DNA from: Jacaranda mimosifolia
Taxonomy: Eukaryota > Streptophyta > Magnoliopsida > Lamiales > Bignoniaceae
Direction: 5' to 3'
Length of the DNA stretch: 64,000 bases
Assembly (NCBI GenBank): GCA_018894105.1
Contig: CM032121.1
Location: 5,436,507 to 5,500,506 of the forward strand
A model generated the notes under the pieces. The model had not been told where the DNA came from. It did no database searches and worked only from the letters and a program-made list of their open reading frames with translations. Positions 1 to 10,797 of the stretch are shown piece by piece. The position numbers and the translations under genes were made by a program. How positions within the stretch are numbered: position 1 is the stretch's first letter; each line of letters opens with the position of its first letter.

Positions 1-1030
1 CATGCGCCCGTGCATGCATTTGAGCTTAAATTTTTCTATGTAAAAAATAATTATGCCCTTATTCATCAATCGTTGGATCTTCTTTTAAAAATTCAACGAT
101 CTAGTTCAAATCACATTATTTTTTTAAAAAAAATACATATAAAAAATATATTATATATGTATATATATATATTATATATGTGTATATATATGTATATATT
201 ATATACAACTATATATATGTGTGTATATATATATATCACTATCCCCCGCTGGCACCCCACCAGCAGCCACCGCCAACAGCTGCCCGCAGAGGCGACTTCC
301 ATGGCCGCGTTTGCAGTGGCCATGGAGGCCTAGCCGCTTGGTCCCTGCAAATGGCGGCCATGGGCGCTGCTCGCAGGGGCGGCCTCCATGGCCGCTGTCA
401 GGTAAAGATAGGATGGGCTGGGGTGGGGGTGGGGTATAAAATATAATATAAAATATTTATTTATAAATATATTTATGTATTTATATATTTATAATTATTA
501 TATTATATATTTTATATTTACTGTATAATATATATAAATAAAAAAGAATAAATTAGAAGGATGAAAATAAAAAAAGTTAAAAATAGTTTTAAAATTTGAA
601 AATAAAAAAATTTGTATAAAGGAGATGAATATAATTGATAAAATAAAAAAATGATTTTAATTTTATAAATAAATTTATATATGTATAAAATGAGAATATA
701 TGAAATAATAATCAATTTATATAGATGTATAAAATGAGAAATATATGAAATAATGGAAGAAAAGAAAAATGAGAAATAAAAAGAAAAGAAAAGAATGAAA
801 GAAAAAAAATGATAATAAAAGGTTATTTAAATTGAATTGAAAATATATTAAATTATTAAGGATAAATTAGTCTTTTTATATTAAAATTATGTTAAATGGA
901 CAACAAATGAGAATGAGGAGGTGGTGCATAGTTTTTTAAAATATAGGGAGGTATATTGAACATTTATTTTTCCATATGAAGGTAAATTGCTTATTTATTA
1001 AAACATAGGGGGGTAAATTGCTATTAGCCC
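1..1030. mobile_element. Right part of a dispersed non-autonomous element (MULE-like), continuing left of the window
   Basis: The stretch has no gene. It aligns along most of its length with 46533-47911: the same 5' AT-rich motif near 20-120, a TA-rich dinucleotide stretch near 130-240, a GC-richer island at 240-420, purine-rich AT DNA at 540-900, and a terminal GGGGTAAATTGC-type end. In the other copy the element is bounded by a direct repeat of about 9-10 bp and weak inverted ends (CCCCTTGTGAT in both), which fits a Mutator-like non-autonomous element; that class is an inference. Here the right end directly abuts GLP exon 2 sequence at 1031, so it probably inserted into that gene. Short frames over the island have no recognisable domain. 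Confidence 0.55.
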
Positions 1031-1684
1031 GTCATGAAGCCAACGTACAGAGTTCCTTCTATGACAACAAGAATCTCAGTTGCACGAGGGTGTGTGTGAG
1101 GAGGGTTGAGGCCATTTGGTGCAAAGTCGATACGAACTAAAGAAATTCCAAGAGTATTGAGTCCTGCTAATTGATTGACAGTCACCTCAGTAACTTTTGA
1201 TCCAAGTGGATTTGATATATTTAATTTCCAGGCTTGTTGAGATCGGAAAAGAAGAAATCATCTACTGTGACCGCTTCTGGCTCCTTGCAAATCTTTCCGT
1301 TCACAAATACTGCAAGTAATATAGAGTGGAAAGAATGTTTTATAGGTCAAAAAGTATTTCAAATAATAAACTGCATCCAGTAAATGTGCTAGTCATCTAC
1401 AATTCGATAAAAATTGTAAGGATTGGAGGATCTGAATGCAGATCAAGATTAATGGAGAAGCTAGCTATATGGGTTTACATTAGCGAACATGAATGAAATA
1501 TGCCAAGGATATATATTTGAATTAATTTAAGTTCACATTTGCAAAGAGACGATGAAATTACAGGAGCATCAGAGTCATTAACTGCAACACAGAAGTCCTG
1601 AAGAGGGATGGGATCAGATGCATAAGCTAATGAAGAAGCCAACGCCACAACTGCGATAGTTATGTTCAGGACGCGAATAGCCAT
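1031..1684 (-). pseudogene. Germin-like protein pseudogene, 3' part missing or displaced
   Basis: Exon 1 (1562-1684) reads as a normal GLP start: a 22-residue signal peptide ending LAYA, then a mature start with the DFCVAV cysteine motif. Exon 2 homology runs from about 1317 down to 1031 and includes the HTH part of germin box 1, then stops abruptly at the dispersed element. Two lesions are visible. One G is missing at the exon 1/intron junction compared with the intact gene at 17579, so splicing at the remaining GT shifts the frame and exon 2 would open with a stop after two codons. A five-base insertion near 1222-1227 shifts the frame again. The rest of exon 2, including germin box 2, may lie left of the window beyond the inserted element. 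A TATA-like CATATATAG lies at 1768-1776 upstream of the start. Confidence 0.85.
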
Positions 1685-1852
1685 CTTAACTAATTAATAA
1701 GATATTTGCTGATCACAGCTTATATCGATTGTTGCTTTGTTGGGATGCTAGCTTGGAAAGTGAGCGCATATATAGCGAAATTTTGATAAATCAAATATTT
1801 CAAATAAGTCGTTAAAATGCTATCACTATATATTTCTTAATAATGATGACAC

Positions 1853-2102
1853 CATATTTCTACATTCTTAAATAAAAAGCACCAATTATTTTAAAACAAA
1901 AAATAAAATAAAAATAAAAAGCACCAATACTACACATTTTTGAATTAAATTATTATTTAAAATCCATTAAATTCCTCTAGTATTCTCTAGTATTTTATTA
2001 ATTTAATAGAGTGTACTTAAGTATAGGAATTATTGGATTTTAAATAATAATTTAATTCAAGAATGTGTAGTGGTGCCTTTTTATTTAAGAAGGTAGAATA
2101 TG
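1853..2102. mobile_element. Small AT-rich foldback MITE
   Basis: The two ends form an inverted repeat of about 28 bp: CATATTTCTACATTCTTAAA at 1853-1872 is matched by the reverse complement of 2082-2102. A second inverted repeat inside it (about 1919-1975 against 2021-2073) makes most of the 250 bp a hairpin. No coding potential is present. I could not fix a target duplication. Confidence 0.6.
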
Positions 2103-2989
2103 AGTAGCACTTTTGGAAGAATCAATAATCTGTAATCTAGCCAATTTCCAACAGTAGGTGCTGCGATGGAAGCACGACTTCAGAGAATTAGAGAATGTTA
2201 AGACACAGACCAACACGTGTCACATTTTCCTTCCGCTGACCTCCCTCCAAAACCCTAAACCTCGGATTTTATAGTGATGATATTTTAATTAAAGAATATG
2301 AATTGATGGTATTTTAATTCAAGAATATGTAAAGATCATTTTATTTAGGAATATAAAGTAATGGAGTTTTAATTATATATTAGTGGAAATTAAATTATGA
2401 GTTACAAAAATTGACTATACATAATATGTGAAGACATACTTGCTTTGTGGGTGAGAAAATATTAGAGGAAGAAGAGAGAATACTAAGAGGAAGAAGAGAA
2501 GAGTAAGATTCTTAAGGTTGTTGTTTTCTACTTAAATTTATAAGAGTAGTGTAAGGTGAGTATTTTACTTATGTTTAAAGTTTAAAATATTCTCTATTAT
2601 GGGGGATTATATTACAATCTTGATTATGCGTAAATATGTTTGCTATGTGATGTGGAATTTATGTGATATGGAACCTTTGTTATATGTTGGCTCAAAACTA
2701 GTTACAAATATTTTGTAAGCTTTGTTATGGTGATTGTCCATCATTTTTGGGGTTATAGCCACATGGTAATGCGGATTATAAGTCATAAATTTTTTCGGAC
2801 TATTGAACATTTTGAATCTTAAACAAATTTAAAATGCTTGCTAGCTTCTGAAATCACTCTTCGTTAACATTTTCAAATGTGGAGGAGAACTAGCAATGGG
2901 TAGTTTTTTTATTGATTTGATTAGTGTATAAAATTAATTTTATTTTATTGAGTTGGGGCGTGACATAATATCCCTAATATTTCATGAAA
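2103..2989. other. Gene-free AT-rich intergenic DNA
   Basis: No reading frame with recognisable content, no RNA gene and no clear element boundary. The sequence is AT-rich with purine runs near 2460-2510. Confidence 0.5.
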
Positions 2990-4990
2990 CATTATAGTAA
3001 TAGATTTAATAATATATATTTCAATTAGGAACGTTATCAATTATACTTCGTAAATATATCTTGGTTATTTAGTTTATTTTAGAACTACATGAATCTTACG
3101 AAGACTAAACCTTGATGCCATGGGACCTAGAATGCAAGACTACATAAATACTAGTGAACTTTTGTCTCTTAAGGAGAAAAAAAGTTATATACAACGTTGG
3201 ATGCCAAAAAAAGTGGATCAATTATAGTTGGTTTAAACTTTTCATGGATATTTTTAGTTGCTCTTCTTGTAGAATTGGGGCATTCAATTTATTTAGAACT
3301 CTCAATCAACTAATGAGATCTTAATAGAAAATAAATATTGGATATAAATTAAATTCTCTTTTAAGTTTATTAGGGATCCTATTTTAGGTAGTTACTTTCA
3401 TTTTTTTTGAAATATCGAGGACATAAACTTTCAATCTTAACTTGGAAGAAGAAAAAAAAGGGGAAAAACCATAGTGTAAGTTGTCGGTATACAATTAGCT
3501 TTAATGCTTCAGTAATAATTTTAGAAGGACTGCTTAGTGGTGATTGAAGGTTTAGAGTATATCTGCTTGCAATATTACGATGTAGGATGCAAATTACTTG
3601 ATGTAAGCTTTATTGATTGTGTTTCAAATTAATGATTAAGGTAGTTGTTAAAGATACAATTTACGATTACACACACTAAAAGAAAACATCCCTTCACTAA
3701 CAGAAAATTTATGACAAAGAGGGTTATGTCACTATTTGAAAACAATTGTGATGGATTACTAACGAACTTAATAAAAAGAGCAAAAATATATATTAGTCAT
3801 GATACTTGTGGTGGATATAAAAACTATATATTGATATGAAGAGTCCATCATAAATTTTATAACCTAAATATAATTTCTCGATTTGTGATAGAAATTCCAT
3901 CACAAAATTATTTTTGTGACGCACTTTATTTTCATCACAAACTAATTGGTGACAAAACATATACAAATAGATTTAGAAATAAATCCATCACAGAATGATA
4001 GATCTCATTAAATTTTTGACGAACTTATTTCACAAATCCGTTAGTATATGCTTTGTCACTGATTAGCTTATGATGAAAATAAAGTGCATCACAAAATTAA
4101 TTTTATGATGGAATTTCTGTCACGGATCAAAAAATATATTGAAGTTATAAAATTTATGACGAAATCTTCATATTAATATATATTTTTCATATCCATCACA
4201 AGTATTATAACTAATATATATTTTTTCTCATTTTAATAAGTTCGTTAGAAATCCATAAAAAATCCATCACAATTTTCTTTGAACTGTGACAAAATCCTTT
4301 TCGTCACAAATTTTCTATTAGTGAAGGAATATTTTCTTGTAGTGACATGTTGGAGTTATGAATTAGCCTGGCATTGAAGGTTATTTGATTTGACATTTAA
4401 GTAGAACATAATTTATATCTATATTTTCAGTATGTGAGCAAGCATTAGAAGTGGACAAAGTATGTCCAAAAAGAATGAACTTTTTTTTGAAGTAGCAATA
4501 TAATACAACCTTTTAATTAGTGATTTTTTCTTTATAGTGAAGAAGGATTGATCTCACGGTCTATTTCTTATTTTAATTAATATAATTAGTGACTTGGATA
4601 GTTGATCTCATAGCAATAATATAGTTAATATGATAACATAATTTTAGAGATTATATTTAGTACATGATAGAATTGTCAAAAGTAAGTCAACATAATATTA
4701 GCCAACCCAATTTTTTTAACTTGTGTATATAGATATAAGTCCATAAATTATAATTGCGTTTTTATGGATTTATGTGTAATACACGATTCAAGCTATTTAA
4801 TAAATTGATTAATTTATTTCAAGTCATGATTAAGTGCACAACTAGTGTAGAAAATAAGTCAAATCACAATAGTGTATTTATAGGTTTAGGTCATGTTAAT
4901 CAATTAAAGATGATCAATATCAATTTTTTATTTAATTTTTGGATTTATGGACTGGGGTATCACTTGGAGGTCTTTCCATGATTTTAAAAT
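2990..4990. repeat. Diverged duplicated intergenic block, copy 1
   Basis: This block aligns in direct orientation with a second copy at 7755-8597 plus 16150-16550. Shared landmarks in order are a 'CTGCTTAGTGGTGAT' motif (3529 and 8277), a 'TTGCAATATTAC' motif (3568 and 8317), a segment near 4345-4500 matching 8430-8590, and 'ATGATAGAATTGTCAAAAGT' (4663) matching 16285. Many substitutions and small indels separate the copies, so the duplication is old. Copy 1 is interrupted by the CACTA-type MITE at 3674-4344; copy 2 is interrupted by a copia element. No gene is recognised. Confidence 0.65.
3674..4344. mobile_element. CACTA-type foldback MITE with ACA target duplication
   Basis: The element begins CACTAAAAGAAAACAT and ends ATATTTTCTTGTAGTG, which is the inverted form of CACTACAAGAAAATAT, the usual start of plant CACTA (En/Spm-like) elements. 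Flanking bases are ACA at 3671-3673 and ACA at 4345-4347, the expected 3-bp target duplication. The whole 671 bp is a long imperfect palindrome: the CTAACGAACTTAATAAA arm near 3758 pairs with 4232-4252, and the ATTCCATCACAAAATTA arm near 3893 pairs with 4094-4115. The paralogous block at about 8420-8440 carries the uninterrupted sequence with a single ACA. No transposase is encoded, so any mobility would have depended on a CACTA transposase elsewhere. Confidence 0.85.
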
Positions 4991-7754
4991 CCTGTCTAGA
5001 TATGTTTTTTAAAATCTAAAAATACAGGTGATCATATGAAGCCTTAGAACCTCATTCATTGTGTTGCTGGCTTTTCATATGAAAAATTCTCCATAAATAA
5101 TTTAAATTTCTCACAAATTCAATCCTAAGTAAAAAATATCGCAAAGAGGAAGGTGAAGAGCCTAAAGATCAATCGATTCGCGTTCTTGAGGTACTACTCA
5201 GATTTAGTCAATTAAATTATGTTGTATTCTAATTTGTTTAGGTATATTTAGGGCCCGAATTTATTATAATTTATTTGTGTACATGATTTAGGTAATCCAA
5301 ACTAATATGTAAATTAAGCAAAAAGAAATTTGATATGGGTAAGTAGTTGCTTCTTTCTGTGTTCTTGTAAAATGACTTTCCAAGAAAGAAGTATATATAT
5401 ATTTTTCGTTTAAATACGTTCTTTGTATAACAAAAGATTTGAGCATGCTATGTTAAATTTTTTTGATAAATAAAGTCAATAGTTTTCTTCCTTTTATGTC
5501 TTTCTGTAAAACATTTTTCAACAAAAGAAACGAAAAATTATATGTTTTTAAGTGATTTCCTTGTCTTTCTATACTCCTTCTGTGTTTTCTTGTTTAAATG
5601 ATTTTTTTGTAGAAAATTTTGAGTTATTTAAAGTCTAATATGTGATTCAATGTTCTTTTATTTAAATTATTTTTTATTAGAAGAAAATGATTAAAGATTA
5701 TACTCTAAATGATTTCGAAGCTGTCGGTAAAAGTAAATTTCAAAACTGCTCTATAAGGTTACAATAGCAAAATCTTTAAACCCACTTAACGGGGTTGTGA
5801 TTGAGGACCTCCTACGGATAATAATATTAATTCATGAGTTTACTTAACTGGGTTGCTGTTAAGGCTGTCCTATGAGTAATAATAATAGTGATTGAACCCA
5901 GTTATCGGGATCATAGTTAAGAACCTCCTACGGGTACTAATAGTAATGTTCGACCCCACTTATCGGGGTAGCTAGTTGAGTTCTTGATCAACTTAAATGA
6001 TTGGAATTTTGAAAGTCCAAGAGCATAGATAAAAAAGTGAATTTTTTTCATGTGATAAGTTATATATTTTGTTTAAATTCAGAAAGTTTTGAAATTATAT
6101 TTTCAAAAATATTTTCATAAGTAGGATTTTCTGATTATTAGCCAATAAATTTCTGGAAGTCTTTGAAAGTATGTTTTTGAAGATATTATGACGATCAATT
6201 TTGGAGTTGGGAACAAGATAATGCTCCTTAGTTTTGATTTAAATTTGATTTACTATTTGAAATTTTTTGTTATTGTCTAAGATAGGTTTCTAGATTTTAG
6301 TACGTTCTGATTCTGTGAACTAGTTTTTCTGAGTCCTCCGGGCTCAAAAGCGTTGCTGCGTTATATTCTGAACTTGGGGAATGACAGTACAACAACGATA
6401 TTTATATATATATGTATGTATGTATGTTCCATTACTTATAGTAATCTAAATAAAACAAGACAAGAAGATAAAAATATTCTAAAAGATACAAAAACTCTAT
6501 GTTGGCACTTAGGCTTTTAGCACAGACATAAGAGAGAGATCATGGCAAGATTTGAAATAATTGTGATAAAAGTAGGCAAGGATCACGATATAGCCATGAT
6601 ATACGCACACTACCAAAAAACTAAGTTCTTGGTAAAAAAAATTGCTAGGAAATTAATTTCGTAGCTATAGCTATAAACTATAGCTGTGAATTTTTATAGT
6701 AAATGTAATATTTTTTAATTATAATCAATAAAAATTATGAATGATCAATTCATAGTATTATACGTTCGAAGTATGATAGACTACTTATGCATTATCCGTA
6801 GAAAAATTAATATATTTATAAAAAAATAATAATCATCCACTACAGATTGAATGTAGCGAGCTTTGAACTTGATTAGGTATAAAGCATCAACTTTGAACTT
6901 GATTAGGACGATTTTGTAAACAAAGCAAAGAATTTTTAGCATCATATGGAGATTTGCCATAGTTGATGCCCTAATTGTTTATAGTGATAGAAATCGTGAC
7001 ATAATTTTGCTAAGTCATGGCAGAATCAGGCATAGATCATGGAATAACTGTGGTAGTCAGATAGCCAAGATTGTAAGACACCAAAACTTTTTGTGAATCA
7101 TTATAACACTAGATTTAATAGTACATATCCCATCAGATTAATTCTATGTCAGAAGTAGACCTCTGATTAAGCAATCATTGTATCGTTTGAATTCTTTAAA
7201 AGAATTAAAAATAGTATTGGGATTTGGCTATTAATGTGGTATATATAGAATCCTAAAGTCCAAGGGATTTGACAGTGACCCATATTGCATAGTATGTAAG
7301 TGCATATAACCCACATTATATAATAGCTTTTATGCTAATCTATTAGGTCAAAAGGTGGTCTTTGGTAGAAAAATAAATAAAATGACAAATTTGTGGTAGA
7401 TCAATGACTACTTGTAAGCATATATAGAGTCAGTACCATATGAGTATCTTTTCAATTCCTTTTAACTTGGAAAATTTGTCAAATTTGAACTCTGATTTTA
7501 TAACCCTAAATGGAGAGAGCAATATGGCAGATGATTTGTGCAAAACTCATGTTATATTTAATGGGTTAACTATGTTAATGGTTTGGTGCAGGCTTGAACA
7601 ATATAAAGTTGTTGGTTGTAAATGGTTTACTCTTAATGGCATAACAAAGTGTATAGGAAGAATGTAGGTTATTTTCATTACGTTGGTGGAAAACTCTTTC
7701 TTGAAATATATATAGTCCTCTTTCTGCAGCTTACATGCAAAATGTTGAAGTAGT
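4991..7754. other. Gene-free intergenic DNA
   Basis: No gene is recognised. Short open frames (for example at 7440-7667) have no known motif and no start or splice context that I can defend. A degenerate tandem array lies at 5781-5975. A CACTACC-type start at 6609 hints at a decayed DNA element but I find no matching end. Confidence 0.5.
5781..5975. repeat. Degenerate tandem array, unit about 55-60 bp
   Basis: About three and a half units are seen, each built around CCCACTTAACGGGGTT followed by a GTTGAGGACCTCCTACGG-like half and an AATAATA tail. Units begin near 5781, 5838, 5896 and 5945. Arrays of this kind are common inside plant LTRs, but no LTR could be delimited here. Confidence 0.55.
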
Positions 7755-8597
7755 TTTGCTATTGTACAATTAGAAGCGTTATTAATTATACATCGTAAAT
7801 TAAATACATCTTGATTATTTGGTTCATTATATAACTATATGCATTTCATTAAGGCTAATATTTGATGTTATGGAATATATAATGTAAGAATACATAATTA
7901 ATAGTAAGGTTTTGTCTGCTAAGAAAAAAATGGTAATGTATATGATATTGAATATTAGAATAGAGGATCATTTATGGTTGGTTTCTACTGTACGTCCCTT
8001 GACATTTTGAGTTGTCCTTCTTCTAGAACTTGGGTATGCAATTCATTTGGAGCTCGATCACCACTGATGGGATATTAATAAAATGTAAATATTTAGATAG
8101 AACTTAGATTTTCTTGATCTTATTAGGGATTACATTCTAGAATACATAGACTTTTGATTTTAACTTGGAAGAGAGGAAAAAGAGAAAAAAAGAAAGAAAG
8201 AAAAGGAAAGCATAGTATACGTTGCATTGGCATACTGATATTAAGCTTTAATGATTTAATAATAATTTTCTAAGGTCTGCTTAGTGGTGATCGAAGATGT
8301 TATAAGCTTTATCTTCTTGCAATATTACTAAATAGAATGCCGATTACTTTATGGGAGCTTCAGTGATCGAGTGTCAAGTTAATGACTGAACTATCTATTA
8401 CAAATATCAGTTTATTACTACACATAAAGTGGAGCTATAAATTAGTCCTATAATGAACATTATTTGACTTGACATATTGATTGGTCATAACATGTATGAA
8501 ATATTAATATTATTTTAATGCATACATGAACAAGCATTGAATATGGAAAATATATGTTCAAAAGATGGTATTCTTTAATTTTGGGGAATTATTACTA
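7755..8597. repeat. Diverged duplicated intergenic block, copy 2 (left part)
   Basis: Aligns with 2990-3673 and 4345-4510 of copy 1. Near 8433 it preserves the uninterrupted site corresponding to the MITE insertion in copy 1. The block is broken at about 8597 by the copia element and resumes at about 16150, where homology to 4540-4990 continues. Purine-rich AAAG runs are at 8170-8210. Confidence 0.6.
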
Positions 8598-9558
8598 CGC
8601 AACTAGGGGTGCTACCGGCCCATGGAAGCCCACAGCAAGGCAGTGGTCGAGAGCTACTGCCCAGTAGTGAGCAAGCCTCGGCCAACAGCCCCTAGTTGGG
8701 TTTGGGATGGGTTTTGAGCTTTTTCTTTGGTTCCTTTGGTGACCAAACTTGTTTTGAAACACTCACATTGGTTGCACAAATGTTGTGCAAGGCCTCAAAA
8801 TTGTGTTGGACTCTTTTAAAACTTCTTAAAGTTGATCTCCAATTGTGGCAAAAAATATGATGCATAAGCGTTATGCTTGTTTTTGCTTGGCCAATTATTT
8901 GTTAATTTGATTAGCACTTAATTGTTGGAATTGAATGTCAATTCTTAGTTTAATTATTGTTCATTTAAATGTTGAATGGATGATGAATGAATGGGGATGA
9001 TCATGAGCCTTTTATATTGATTTTATTTATTTCAAGTTGTTGAAATGAGTTGTATTAAATGGGGCTTGAATGCCTCTTGTTCTATCTTGTAAAAGTTATG
9101 GGAGTAGAATTACTAGAAGTGAGGTTTTCTTTCTCTTGTAAAATTGCAAGGAGTAAGGAGGACCCAAGGAGGCTTGAAGACCCATGAATGTATGGGATAC
9201 ACTCATGTAATAGCTTAGTTTAATCCAGCCACTTAAAATCAACCAAGTGATGCACCTATGGCTCTAAGTGCTTCACTTGGTTAGGCTCATGGTCGTCCCA
9301 CCCTAGAAGCATGTTAGGTGCATTTACTTATTTACGCTTTCCATATCCTATTGATGTATGAGATGCATGACTAGGATATAGAGAACCTAAATAAGAAGAT
9401 AAAAATGATGAGATCTTTGCAAGCAAAAATCCTCCACTTAGAATGTCTAAGTATTTTTCAAATATTAAGTCAAAATGGATACAAATTAAAAGAGTTTTAA
9501 TTAATCCAAGCCTTCCACCAATAGTGTATGCCATGGGATGCTACCGATTTTGTGTGAT

Positions 9559-9859
9559 GGCACTCGGTCACGGGGGTCACACTTAGGAGGAAAGCTGTGA
9601 GCATACACTTAGCATGAGATGTATCTTTGATTCAAGAACCCTCACGCGTTGGCACTTGGTCACGGGGGACGATGTGAGGCCGTCTTGAGACGAAGAATGA
9701 TTGGTGGGTTTGACTTAACATCTAGTAGTGTAGATGACACATGGTCACGTGGGTCTATATGAAAAGTGAGGCAAAATATATCAAGAATTGCATGAGATGC
9801 AATTAGCAAAAGTTGCTTACCTTTTGATTGCTCGTGGATGGCACTCGGTCACGGGGGTC
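9559..9859 (+). repeat. Four copies of a GC-rich 20-bp motif in the copia leader
   Basis: GGCACTCGGTCACGGGGGTC occurs at 9559-9578 and 9840-9859, with variants at 9651-9670 (two changes) and 9736-9755 (several changes). Spacing is about 92, 85 and 104 bp, and a CATGAGATG word also recurs between them. The array lies in the untranslated leader 200-500 bp upstream of gag. Confidence 0.75.
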
Positions 9860-10056
9860 CATTGGCAAGTCATTAGGATCTTGATTCTCACTAGAAAATG
9901 AGATTTTCTGAATTCTTCGTGGGGGTGAAGGATTTGATAAAATAGTGGGAGAAAAACATGCTTGAAAGACCATGAACATGTTTTATATATCAAATTCAAT
10001 CACATGCTTATACTCTTTTTTCGCCTCTTGTAGATTTTTGAAATCTTCAAAACAAT

Positions 10057-10791
10057 ATGGCTAAAAATCCACTCACAAGTATTTTGGAAACCAATAAGCT
10101 AACCGGGCCAAACTTCCAAGATTGGTTGAGAAACCTTAAGATAATTCTTGACTTCGAGAAGAGGACTTATATACTTGATCAAAGTCCGCCAGACACATTA
10201 GGTGATGACCCTTCTGATGAGGCACGTGAAGTGTTCACTAAATTTGTAGATGATGATCTACAAGTGAGGTGTCTCATGATGGCATCCATGACTAATGAGC
10301 TCCAAAAATCTCATGAGCACATGAAACATGCTCGAGAAATCTATGTGCACCTACAAGAGTTGTATGGTGTACAATCAAGACACGAAAGGTTCGCTTTGTC
10401 AAAGGAGTTTTTTAGAGCAAGGATGAATGAAGGTTCGAGTGTCCATGACCACGGGCTTAAGATGATTGGACTCATAAAAAAGCTTGGACAACTTGACGTG
10501 ATTATGGACAATGACCTTTACATGGATTTGATCCTACAGTCGTTACCTCCATCGTTCGACCAATTCGTTATGAACTTTAATTTGTCCAAGCAGGAAGTGA
10601 CGATTAACGAATTGGTGAACTTGCTTGTGTCTGCCGAGTCGACCTTGAAAAAGGAAAAGCCTCTCATGATTGCCTCCATCTCCAAGTCAAAAGGCCTTCG
10701 GAGCCCAAGAAAGGGAGGAAAAATGAAGAAAAGTTCTTCCAAAGGGAAGCAACCCGAGAAGAGTTCTGGGAGAGTTAAGAAAAAAGGCTAA
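10057..10791 (+). pseudogene. Copia gag (capsid) fragment
   Basis: A 244-codon open frame begins MAKNPLTSILETNKLTGPNF, the characteristic N-terminus of Tnt1-94-like copia gag. It contains the helical gag core (WLRNLKIIL near residue 25, LQELYG near 102, LPPSF near 168) and a lysine- and serine-rich C-terminal tail. The frame ends just before the zinc knuckle, which continues in another frame at about 10798 (CFHCGEKGHW; the third cysteine appears replaced by tyrosine or asparagine context). Gag assembles the cytoplasmic particle that packages element RNA. The separation from the knuckle indicates a frameshift rather than an authentic boundary. Confidence 0.85.
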
Positions 10792-10797
10792 GACCGA

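Noticed and set aside
5781..5975. Tandem array considered as a CRISPR-like repeat
   Set aside because: Units are contiguous and diverged, without unique spacers, in a plant nuclear context.
6609..7060. Possible second CACTA-type MITE starting CACTACCAAAAAA
   Set aside because: I could not find the matching inverted end or a target duplication.
7440..7667. 75-residue open frame in intergenic DNA
   Set aside because: No recognised motif, no conserved copy in the other duplicated block and no splice or promoter context.
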